Of a DNA stretch of 64,000 bases, positions 28,328 through 35,723 are shown one piece after another (positions within the stretch are counted from its first letter, which is position 1; every line of letters starts with the position of its first letter). The notes beneath the pieces were generated by a model. It ran no database searches. It saw only the letters and a list, made by a program, of their open reading frames with translations, and was not told where the DNA came from. The position numbers and the translations under genes were made by a program. The DNA is taken from the NCBI RefSeq assembly GCF_031010195.1, contig NZ_JAUAMC010000009.1, forward strand, positions 1-64,000, given 5' to 3'. Source of the stretch: Halomonas sp. SpR8. GTDB lineage: Bacteria > Pseudomonadota > Gammaproteobacteria > Pseudomonadales > Halomonadaceae.

Positions 28328-28446
28328 CAGGGCAATCGCACGTCGAAACCCACTCATTTATTAGCAGTGGTGAGTCAGATTTTCGGCTTGCCACTTTATT
28401 GTTCGATATGAAGCTTCGAGTTAGTTAGTGACGTGCGATTACCCTG
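28328..28446. repeat. 17-bp inverted repeat with 85-nt loop
   Basis: CAGGGCAATCGCACGTC (28328-28344) and GACGTGCGATTACCCTG (28430-28446) are complementary at 16 of 17 positions. The element lies 63-181 bp before the DUF4212 start, so it would fall in the mRNA leader if the promoter is further upstream. Confidence 0.75.
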
Positions 28447-28674
28447 CATGACTCACCGTTAATACTGGGCAATAAACGTCAAAAAATAAATCCCAGACTT
28501 TGGTATCAATGAGACTGGGAATGGCTGTTGGTTAAATTTATGTGTTTGAAAATAAATGATTTTAAAGGGTTTTTAAGCGTATTTTGTGAGTGTTTTAAAG
28601 GCTATGGGACGATAGTATAGTAAGCAAATAAAAGCAGTTTTTGGCTGTTTTAAATGCATGCGCTAGCTTTCTTG

Positions 28675-28690
28675 ACTAATCGCGATTAGT
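28675..28690. promoter_or_regulatory. Perfect 16-bp palindrome, candidate operator
   Basis: ACTAATCGCGATTAGT is fully self-complementary, without spacer, in the divergent region. A second inverted pair, CGATAC-N9-GTATCG (28697-28717), follows 6 bp later. The binding protein is unknown; CrbR is the obvious local candidate. Confidence 0.5.
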
Positions 28691-28749
28691 GAGTGGCGAT
28701 ACTTTGGTAGTGTATCGAAAGTCGCTTCGACCTTAGCGTGATAGCTAAA

Positions 28750-28805
28750 GGTATAACAACGTTCTACTTGCCTCTTAGGATCTTGATCCTTTATACCCGT
28801 AGAAC
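28750..28805. promoter_or_regulatory. Interleaved inverted repeats upstream of the DUF294 gene
   Basis: GGTATAA (28750-28756) is complementary to TTATACC (28791-28797), GTTCTAC (28761-28767) to GTAGAAC (28799-28805), and AGGATC to GATCCT (28777-28790). The first two pairs cross, which would give a pseudoknot-like RNA or overlapping protein sites on DNA. Confidence 0.5.
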
Positions 28806-28941
28806 CACCTTCGCATAATAACGGATAATTTTTTTGCAAGCGTGGAGTGAGTCATTTATTGCGGCTCAGAGTTGCTTCACTGTGCTTATTTAGCTCTCCT
28901 TATATTGCCAGTTCGCCTTTAGTTGAATGAGGTCATGTACA

Positions 28942-30786
28942 ATGGTTGATGTGGATTTGTCCCAACTACCGTTTACCCTTCTTGACAATGAAGGGCGTGA
29001 CCACATACGCCGGGGTATTGATCTCGCCTATTTTGACCGCGATGAAATCATTTTAGAGACCGGGCAAATAGGCGAATTTGTTTTTCTGATTCATAAAGGC
29101 GAAGTGGCGGAAATCGACCCGACGCTGCCCTCGTCGACCGCCCGTATTGGCCACTACACGGCGGGGGATCTGTTTGGCGCGATCAGTATTCTCAACGGTA
29201 AAAGCCGCTACCGCTTTAAAGCTGAGCAGGAGTGCCTGTGCTACCTGCTACCCAAGGCGCTGTTTCAGCAGCTGTGTCGCCACTACCCCGATTTCAGCAA
29301 TTTCTTCCGCCAGTCGCTGACCCATAAGGCGCGCCTACTGACCGAGAAGCGTGCCGAAGGGGGTGTCACCATGGCAGGCTTTATGTTGGCCAAGGTGGGC
29401 GAGTGTATGCGTGAGCCGCTGCTGATGGCGGCGACGACTGATATTGCCAGTGCAGTAAAACAACTTAATGCAAGCCACGCCGACAGCCTGCTGGTAGAGG
29501 CCCAGGACACCCTGGGTATGGTGACCAAAACCGACCTGCTCAACGCGCTAGTGCTGGAGGGCAGCGCCGTCACATCACCAGTGGATGAGATCGCTCATTT
29601 TAATTTGGTGACCGTCGCGCCGGATCAGTATTTGTTTGAGGTGCTGGTACTGATGACCCGTCATAAAGTGGCGCGGGTGGTGGTGATGGAGCACAGCGTT
29701 TTGAAAGGCGTTGTCGAACTCACCGATGTGCTTAGCTACTTCTCAAGCCGCAGCTATGTGGTGAGCCTGCAGGTGGAGCAGGCGACCAACTTAGAGGCGC
29801 TTTCGGCGGCCAGTCAGCGCACGCCGGAACTGGTCAAAGCGCTGATGGCCCAGGGCGTTAAGCTGCGCTTTGCGATGGATCTGCTCGCTGCGCTGAACGG
29901 TCGTATCATCAGTAAAGCCTGGGAGTTCACCATCGATGAGCGCTACCACGAGCAGAGCTGCATGATGGTGATGGGCAGCGAAGGGCGCGGTGAGCAGATT
30001 CTCAAAACCGATCAGGATAATGGCTTGATTCTGGCTGACGATACCCCGTGGCCTGATCTGACAAGCCATATGCAAATCCTCACCGATACGCTGATTCAGC
30101 TTGGCTACCCGCCTTGCCCCGGTAATATTATGGTCTCCAATCCAGAGTGGGTGGCCACGGTATCGCAGTGGAAAGGTCATATTGCCAAGTGGGCCAGGGA
30201 GCGTGATGGCGACAGCCTGATGAAGCTGGCGATTATGCTCGACGCCCATGCAGTGGCGGGTAACCCAAGCCTGCTTGAAAGCGTCCGTGATGAGCTGTTT
30301 GAACGCTGTTCGAGCGATGAACTACTGCTCTCCTATTTCGCCCGCACGGCGCTGCGTTTCTCGACCCCGCTGACGCTGTTTGGCTCATTGAAAAAGCCCC
30401 AACACGGTATCGATATTAAGAAAGGCGGCATCTTTCCGATTGTTCACGGTGTGCGCACCATGGCGCTTGAACGGCGAATTAAAGCCACCTCAACCTTTGA
30501 CCGCCTGGATGCACTAGCGGCCGATGGTCGCCTGGATCGGCGTTTTGCAGAGGATCTGGGGGAGGCGTTGGCGCTGTTTTCCGAGCTGCGTCTTAAACAG
30601 CAGCTAAGTGCGTTGGAAACGTCTTCGGAGACAAAAGAAGCTAACCCGCAAAACGGCAGCCGGGCTAACCGTGTCGTGGTGCAAAACCTCTCTTCTCTGG
30701 AGCGCGATCTACTGCGCGAAGCGATGCATATTGTCAAAGACTTTAAGCAGCGGCTTTCCCATCGTTATCATTTGGAGTATTCGTGA
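28942..30786 (+). CDS. cNMP-binding / CBS / DUF294 nucleotidyltransferase-like protein
   Basis: A 614-residue cytoplasmic regulator-like protein. Order: cyclic-nucleotide-binding fold (about 10-130: GEFVFLIHKGEVAEI, GDLFGAISIL), two CBS domains (about 150-275), a DUF294 nucleotidyltransferase-like domain with the motif MGSEGRGEQILKTDQDNGLI (GS...R...DxDN, catalytic Asp pair kept) and a DUF294 C-terminal helical domain ending in HIVKDFKQRLSHRYHLEY. The ATG at 28942 has GAGG 9 bases before it, better than the ATG at 28927. The next gene overlaps its stop (GTGA). The same pair flanks symporter/acs genes in Pseudomonas. A role in acetate signalling is likely but unproven. Confidence 0.88.
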   Translation: MVDVDLSQLPFTLLDNEGRDHIRRGIDLAYFDRDEIILETGQIGEFVFLIHKGEVAEIDPTLPSSTARIGHYTAGDLFGAISILNGKSRYRFKAEQECLCYLLPKALFQQLCRHYPDFSNFFRQSLTHKARLLTEKRAEGGVTMAGFMLAKVGECMREPLLMAATTDIASAVKQLNASHADSLLVEAQDTLGMVTKTDLLNALVLEGSAVTSPVDEIAHFNLVTVAPDQYLFEVLVLMTRHKVARVVVMEHSVLKGVVELTDVLSYFSSRSYVVSLQVEQATNLEALSAASQRTPELVKALMAQGVKLRFAMDLLAALNGRIISKAWEFTIDERYHEQSCMMVMGSEGRGEQILKTDQDNGLILADDTPWPDLTSHMQILTDTLIQLGYPPCPGNIMVSNPEWVATVSQWKGHIAKWARERDGDSLMKLAIMLDAHAVAGNPSLLESVRDELFERCSSDELLLSYFARTALRFSTPLTLFGSLKKPQHGIDIKKGGIFPIVHGVRTMALERRIKATSTFDRLDALAADGRLDRRFAEDLGEALALFSELRLKQQLSALETSSETKEANPQNGSRANRVVVQNLSSLERDLLREAMHIVKDFKQRLSHRYHLEYS

Positions 30787-31445
30787 GCGGAATGCGGCTG
30801 TTAGATCGACACGTAGCGCTATTTAGCGGTTCATTGCGCACCTTGTTGCGCCGCGAAAGTGATCGTCGGCGCTGTGCAGACTCGCCCTATGCTTGGCTGT
30901 TTCAGCCCTATATGGGGGAAGAGCTGGTGGCGCTCGCCTGTACGACAACGCCCACGTCATCATCACCGGTGATCAGTTTGGCAGCGGTGGTGCTGAGCCA
31001 GCAACAGGTGCGAACCAGCCGCGCTTTTGTGATGACGTTAGGCAATACCAAACAGCCCGAGAGCGCGACGCTGCGCCGTCATCATTTGCTGTGCGAGGCT
31101 GGGGAGGTGCAGCCGCCAAGCAGCGCTAACTTGAGCGCGTTAGTGGAATTCATCGGCAATCGACCCATAGTGGGTTGGCAGTTGGAGCAGCGCATTGGAG
31201 CGTTAAATACACTACTTACCAAGCGGCTAAATTTTGCTCTGCCCAATGCCCAGGTCGATGTGGCAAGACTGCATCAGCGCCAGCTGCGCCGTCTGCATCC
31301 GCAGGTAGAGGCGCCCAGCAGCTTCGCCCAGGCGCTGGCGTGCTGGCAGGTGCCCGCCATGGGCGTGCAGAGCGTGCTTGGCGAGGCAACCGCCAGCGCA
31401 CTGCTCTACATGCGGCTTCAGCGCGTTATGGCGGAAGCAGTTTAG
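30783..31445 (+). CDS. DnaQ-like 3'-5' exonuclease homologue lacking catalytic residues
   Basis: A 220-residue protein that keeps the framework of the exonuclease normally found after the DUF294 gene (VALACTTTPTSS where VALDxETT is expected; FIGNRPIVGWQLEQRIGALN where GYxLEFDVAMLN is expected; VLGEATASALLYMRL where HDALxDAxxTALxxLKL is expected). The DxE pair reads A-C-T, the second Asp is Arg, and the last His and Asp are Val and Glu. The frame itself is intact, so this looks like a retained pseudoenzyme rather than a broken gene. The GTG start overlaps the upstream stop and follows GGAG. Family call rests on my recollection of the consensus. Confidence 0.7.
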   Translation: MSGMRLLDRHVALFSGSLRTLLRRESDRRRCADSPYAWLFQPYMGEELVALACTTTPTSSSPVISLAAVVLSQQQVRTSRAFVMTLGNTKQPESATLRRHHLLCEAGEVQPPSSANLSALVEFIGNRPIVGWQLEQRIGALNTLLTKRLNFALPNAQVDVARLHQRQLRRLHPQVEAPSSFAQALACWQVPAMGVQSVLGEATASALLYMRLQRVMAEAV

Positions 31446-31537
31446 TTATCTGTGTTGGGTCAGGCGGCGAGTGTTGTTAGAATACCTGCAATATTCCCCC
31501 TTTTTTAGCGCCCTTCACTATCGGCAGTGCTTATTTC

Positions 31538-32449
31538 ATGCAATCCCTAGATTATTTCGACCCGCATTTTGACACGCCAGAGGTTGCTCCTGCCGCCTCT
31601 TCAGACGCTGTGCAGGCTGATGCGAAACAGAAGCGCGAATTTAACAAGCTGCAAAAGCGTCTGCGCCGAGAAGTGGGCAATGCGATCATTGATTACCAAA
31701 TGATCAATGAAGGCGACCGCGTGATGGTGTGCCTCTCCGGCGGTAAAGACAGCTACACGATGCTGGAGATTTTGCGCAACTTGCAGCGCAATGCGCCGGT
31801 CAACTTTTCCTTGGTCGCGGTCAACCTGGATCAAAAACAGCCAGGGTTTCCCGAGCACGTGCTGCCTGCTTATCTGGATAAGCAGGGCGTGGAGTATCAC
31901 ATTGTCGAACGTGATACCTACTCGGTGGTGAAGGAGAAAACGCCGGAGGGGAAAACAACTTGCGCGCTCTGTTCACGCCTGCGTCGCGGCTCATTGTATG
32001 GTTTTGCCGAAGAGATTGGCGCCAATAAAATTGCCCTTGGCCATCACCGGGAAGATATCCTCGAAACCCTGTTTCTTAATATGTTCTTTGGCGGCAACTT
32101 AAAAGCGATGCCACCCAAGCTGTTATCCGATGATGGTAAGAATATCGTTATTCGGCCGTTGGCCTACTGCAAAGAGGCAGATGTCGCCGAATTCTCGCGG
32201 CTGATGGAATTCCCGATCATCCCCTGCAACCTATGCGGCTCCCAGCCCAATATGCAGCGCCAGGTAGTCAAAGAGATGCTCGCCGAGTGGGATAAGAAAT
32301 TTCCTGGCCGACTGGAAAGCATGTTCAAAGCGGTGACCAATGTTTCCCCATCCCAGCTAGCAGACCGCAACCTGTTTGATTTTGAAGGCTTGGAAGCTAA
32401 ACAGGCGGAGCTGCTGGCGGGGCGCATCCAGGCCTTTAACGTCAGCTAA
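31538..32449 (+). CDS. ttcA: tRNA 2-thiocytidine biosynthesis protein TtcA
   Basis: Adds sulfur at C32 of certain tRNAs using ATP and an Fe-S cluster. The 303-residue protein has the PP-loop [10 protein letters not shown], the first CxxC as [10 protein letters not shown] and the second as [12 protein letters not shown], with [17 protein letters not shown] between. The ATG at 31538 has no clear ribosome site, but the N-terminus length is normal. Its 3' end overlaps the convergent fnr gene by 8 bp. Confidence 0.96.
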   Translation: MQSLDYFDPHFDTPEVAPAASSDAVQADAKQKREFNKLQKRLRREVGNAIIDYQMINEGDRVMVCLSGGKDSYTMLEILRNLQRNAPVNFSLVAVNLDQKQPGFPEHVLPAYLDKQGVEYHIVERDTYSVVKEKTPEGKTTCALCSRLRRGSLYGFAEEIGANKIALGHHREDILETLFLNMFFGGNLKAMPPKLLSDDGKNIVIRPLAYCKEADVAEFSRLMEFPIIPCNLCGSQPNMQRQVVKEMLAEWDKKFPGRLESMFKAVTNVSPSQLADRNLFDFEGLEAKQAELLAGRIQAFNVS

Positions 32450-33188
32450 CCGTTTGCTCTTCCTCTTCGGCGAGGGTAATCAAGCGCGGCATATCGAGAA
32501 TATTGACCTCTCGCCCGGAAACCGCCACCACGCTTTGCTGCTGAAAGCGGCTTAAAATGCGGCTGACGGTTTCCACCGCTAAGCCCAGGTAGTTGCCGAT
32601 ATCGGCTCTGGGCATTGAGAGGCGAAAGCTGTAAGGCGAGTAGCCCCGACGACGAAAACGATCCGAGAGGGTGATCAAAAAGCTCGCCAGCCGCTGGTCG
32701 GCGGTTTTACGCGACAGCAGGCGCATCATACGCCGGTCGTCGCGTAACTCTTTACTCATGCTGCGATACAGCTGGCCCCGCAGCTCGGGGATCTCTTCTG
32801 AGAGCAAATCCAGGCGGTCGAAGGGAATCTCGCAGATGGTGGTCGTCTCCAGGGCGATCACGCTGCCGGGGTAGTGCTCTTCGTCAATGCCATCCAGCCC
32901 CACTAGCTCACTCGGCAGGTAGAAATTGGTCAACTGCTCGCTGCCGTTACCCTCTGCGGTGATCTGCTTCAAGCTGCCCGAACGTACTGCGTAAACGCTG
33001 GTGAAGGTATCGCCCTGGCGGAACAGTGGCTCGCCTTTTTTTAGCGGTGCGCGGCGACGAATAATGGCATCGAATTGCCCCATGTCTTCTAGCTCCAGGG
33101 CAAGCGGCAAGCACAGTGAGCTCAAGCTGCAGGTTTGGCAACGAGCTTCATGGAGTAGCGAGCGGCGGCGGCTCATGGGTTCCAACAT
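32442..33188 (-). CDS. fnr: Fnr/Anr-type oxygen-sensing transcriptional regulator
   Basis: CRP/FNR-family regulator of 248 residues with an oxygen-labile [4Fe-4S] cluster. Cys17, Cys20, Cys26 and Cys119 have exactly the spacing of E. coli Fnr (CX2CX5C and a fourth Cys 92 residues later). The HTH reads [20 protein letters not shown], with the E..SR recognition residues that read TTGAT half-sites. Start ATG at 33188 has AAGGAG 6 bases upstream. The neighbours hemN and the cco genes carry matching boxes (34777-34790 and 43622-43635), so the regulator and its targets are clustered. It overlaps ttcA at the 3' end. Confidence 0.95.
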   Translation of the reverse strand: MLEPMSRRRSLLHEARCQTCSLSSLCLPLALELEDMGQFDAIIRRRAPLKKGEPLFRQGDTFTSVYAVRSGSLKQITAEGNGSEQLTNFYLPSELVGLDGIDEEHYPGSVIALETTTICEIPFDRLDLLSEEIPELRGQLYRSMSKELRDDRRMMRLLSRKTADQRLASFLITLSDRFRRRGYSPYSFRLSMPRADIGNYLGLAVETVSRILSRFQQQSVVAVSGREVNILDMPRLITLAEEEEQTVS

Positions 33189-33282
33189 GCATAGCTCCTT
33201 GAGGTGCGTCGGGTAACGGTCAAGCAGTGTTGAGGTGTGCCTCCATTATTATGGAAGCTTCCTCTCATCAGCGACAGGGTGA

Positions 33283-34734
33283 TTACACAATCTTTGAGTA
33301 GCGCTGGCCCGACTGCTGGGACAGGCGGGCATCAAACGCCATGGCTAAATGACGAATCAGCAGCCGACCCATTGGGGTCGCGCTCAATTGATCGCCGCTG
33401 CGTGTCAGCAGTCCATCTTGCTCGGCGCCCTTTAAGCGCTCAAGTGCTGGGGCAAAGTAGCGCGGTGCATCAATACTCCAGCGCTGACTCACCGCCGCCA
33501 AGTCAATGTGCATGTCGCACATCAGCCGCTCAATCACGTCGCGACGGAGTAGATCATCGTCACTCAAGCGCACGCCGCGAACGGTTGCCAACTGGCCTCG
33601 ATCCAGCGCAGCTTCGTAGCGGGCCAGATCACTGGGGTTCTGGGCATAGACGTCATCAATGCGCGAAATCGCCGAAACGCCAAGGCCGATTAAATCGCAC
33701 TGAGCGTGGCTGGAGTAACCCTGGAAATTGCGTTGCAGCGAGCCTTCGCGCTGGGCAACGGTCAGGCTATCATCGGGGCGGGCAAAGTGATCCATACCGA
33801 TATGCACGTAGCCTGCCGCAGTGAGCATATCAATCGTGGTGCGCAAAATCGCCAGCTTCTCTTCGCTACCCGGTAAGTCATCAACGTTAATGCGCCGCTG
33901 AGGAGCAAATCGCTCAGGCATATGCGCGTAGTTAAACACCGACAGCCGGGCCGGGTTGAGCTCGATCACCTGGCGTAAGGTGTTAGCAAAGCTCTTCTCG
34001 GTTTGAAACGGCAGGCCGTAAATCAAATCGAGATTGAGCGAACGAAAGCCCAGTCGATGGGCTTCATCCATCAGCGTTTCAGTCAACACCCGGGGCTGAA
34101 TGCGGTTAATCGCTTTTTGCACCAGCGGGCTCAAGTCCTGCACCCCCAGGCTGATGCGATTAAACCCCAGGGATTCGAGATGGCGTAGAGTAAACACATC
34201 CGCCTCGCGGGGATCTATTTCAATGGCGTAATCGCGATCCGTCGACGAGGAGAGGCCAAAACGGGCGTCCAGACGATCAATCAGGTCGCCCATCTGGTTC
34301 AAGCTAAGAAAGGTCGGCGTACCGCCACCCCAGTGCAGCTGTTCCACCGGTCGTGATGTATCCAGGTGGCGTGCGGCTAGCACCATCTCACGGTCAAGCC
34401 TCGTTATATAGGGCTCGGCCAGGGCGGTGTTCTTGGTGGCGATTTTATTGCATGCGCAGTAGAAGCAAATCTTGCGGCAAAAAGGCACGTGAACATACAG
34501 TGACAGCGGTCGCCTGCTAGTATTGCTCCGCTCAAGCGCTTGGGTCAGGTCGCTGGGGGTAAATTGGTCGTGAAACGACAGCGCCGTGGGGTAAGAGGTG
34601 TAGCGTGGACCACTGGTGTCGTAGCGGCGCAGCAGAGCTTCATCCCACACCGGCTGTGTGGGCGCTACCGCCACAGACGAGGCAAGAGATGAAACCGCAG
34701 GGGCATGAACGGGCATGAAGGGGCGCTCCGACAT
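33283..34734 (-). CDS. hemN: Oxygen-independent coproporphyrinogen III oxidase HemN
   Basis: Radical SAM enzyme that converts coproporphyrinogen III to protoporphyrinogen IX without oxygen. The 483-residue protein has the cluster motif CRKICFYCAC (CxxxCxxC), YVHVPFCRK before it, the SAM motif LHWGGGTPTFL and the HemN-type LSVFNYAHMP. The first 25 residues are a low-complexity extension compared with the E. coli protein (457 residues). An Anr-type palindrome lies 43 bp before the start. It is followed on the same strand by fnr. Confidence 0.96.
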   Translation of the reverse strand: MSERPFMPVHAPAVSSLASSVAVAPTQPVWDEALLRRYDTSGPRYTSYPTALSFHDQFTPSDLTQALERSNTSRRPLSLYVHVPFCRKICFYCACNKIATKNTALAEPYITRLDREMVLAARHLDTSRPVEQLHWGGGTPTFLSLNQMGDLIDRLDARFGLSSSTDRDYAIEIDPREADVFTLRHLESLGFNRISLGVQDLSPLVQKAINRIQPRVLTETLMDEAHRLGFRSLNLDLIYGLPFQTEKSFANTLRQVIELNPARLSVFNYAHMPERFAPQRRINVDDLPGSEEKLAILRTTIDMLTAAGYVHIGMDHFARPDDSLTVAQREGSLQRNFQGYSSHAQCDLIGLGVSAISRIDDVYAQNPSDLARYEAALDRGQLATVRGVRLSDDDLLRRDVIERLMCDMHIDLAAVSQRWSIDAPRYFAPALERLKGAEQDGLLTRSGDQLSATPMGRLLIRHLAMAFDARLSQQSGQRYSKIV

Positions 34735-34776
34735 TAGGCAGTGCCGCTAGCCTAACCCGTAATGAAAACGTAAAAA

Positions 34777-34790
34777 TTGAGCCATGTCAT
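34777..34790 (-). promoter_or_regulatory. Candidate Fnr/Anr box upstream of hemN
   Basis: The minus strand reads ATGACATGGCTCAA, with the TGA-N6-TCA core and 7 of 10 matches to TTGAT-N4-ATCAA. Its centre is about 50 bp before the hemN ATG. Confidence 0.5.
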
Positions 34791-34797
34791 GTTAGGG

Positions 34798-35487
34798 TTA
34801 ATGATGCGCAGTGAGCGTCCACAGCTGCCACAGGGCGAAAGCAATAATCGTTAGCGCTGCCACGCTGCGGGTCGCCGGGTGACGAATCAGGTGGCTTAGC
34901 TGGCGCGCGGCGAGGCCAGTGGCGAGCAGCGCGGGCAGAGTGCCTAGCCCAAAGGCACCCATGAGTAGGGCGCCTTGTAACGGGTCGGCAATCGCCAAGC
35001 TCCAAGCCAGCATGGAGTAGACCAGCCCACAGGGCAGCCAGCCCCAAATAGCGCCCAGTGCGAAGGCTTGAGGCATATACACCACCGGCATTAAGCGCCG
35101 CCCCACAGGCTCAATAAAGCGCCAGAGGCGGCGTCCCACGGCCTCCACCTTGAGTAGCCCTTTCCACCAGTTGGCGATATACAGCGCCATGAGGATCAGC
35201 ATCAGTGCGGCAAATACTTGAAGCAGTAGTCGCGCCGTGGCAGAAAGCGAAAATAGCGTGCCGAGCAGCGCCACCAGCGCACCTGCGCTCATGTAGCTAA
35301 TAATGCGTCCTGCGTTATAGCTGAGCAGTAGACCGCCCATGCGCGCCGGATGACGCATACTGGGGGGCACGGCAAAGGTGAGCGCGCTCATAATGCCGCC
35401 ACACATGCCAATGCAGTGGGCACCGCCCATCAAGCCAAACACAAACGCCGCCATTAGCGGCGGCAGATCAAGCCCCGTCGGATTCAT
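34798..35487 (-). CDS. TauE/SafE-like membrane protein of the cco cluster
   Basis: A 229-residue protein with about six membrane helices. The first helix carries GLMGGAHCIGMCGGIMSALT, whose His and two Cys residues are a plausible metal site. Proteins of this size and motif are annotated as sulfite exporter TauE/SafE or UreH-type and are often found beside ccoS/ccoI. Its start overlaps the ccoS stop by 4 bp, which ties it to the same transcript. Copper handling during cbb3 assembly is therefore a better guess than sulfite export. Confidence 0.85.
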   Translation of the reverse strand: MNPTGLDLPPLMAAFVFGLMGGAHCIGMCGGIMSALTFAVPPSMRHPARMGGLLLSYNAGRIISYMSAGALVALLGTLFSLSATARLLLQVFAALMLILMALYIANWWKGLLKVEAVGRRLWRFIEPVGRRLMPVVYMPQAFALGAIWGWLPCGLVYSMLAWSLAIADPLQGALLMGAFGLGTLPALLATGLAARQLSHLIRHPATRSVAALTIIAFALWQLWTLTAHH

Positions 35488-35723
35488 GGCCGTGGCTCTT
35501 GGTCGTCGGGTGTGTCTGTTGCTGATGTTTCAGGGGACTTCGCCTGCTGACGTTGGCGGCGCTGTTCAGGGCTCAGGTCGTTTTCATCTTCATCGAACAG
35601 AATGTGGTACGCGGGACCTTCCAGGTCGTCGAACTGGTCATTTTTGACCGCCCAGAAAAACGCCCAGACGGCGAGGCCGAGCAGAATCAGCGAAAGCGGA
35701 ATAAGCAGGTACAGAATCGTCAT
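35484..35723 (-). CDS. ccoS: cbb3-type oxidase assembly protein CcoS
   Basis: A 79-residue protein with one N-terminal membrane helix (MTILYLLIPLSLILLGLAVW) and the diagnostic FFWAVKNDQFDDLEGPAYHI motif. CcoS is needed for cofactor insertion into the cbb3 oxidase. The C-terminal 35 residues are a charged, disordered extension. It overlaps ccoI upstream and the TauE-like gene downstream by 4 bp each. Confidence 0.95.
   Translation of the reverse strand: MTILYLLIPLSLILLGLAVWAFFWAVKNDQFDDLEGPAYHILFDEDENDLSPEQRRQRQQAKSPETSATDTPDDQEPRP

Larger units (their letters stand above)
28266..28941. other. 676-bp divergent control region of symporter and DUF294 genes
   Basis: No credible gene. It holds the promoters of both divergent units and several inverted repeats: a 17-bp pair at 28328/28430, a weak TCCCAG/CTGGGA pair (28491-28520), a perfect 16-bp palindrome at 28675-28690, CGATAC/GTATCG at 28697-28717, and interleaved pairs at 28750-28805. 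AT content is higher than in the genes on both sides. Confidence 0.7.
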
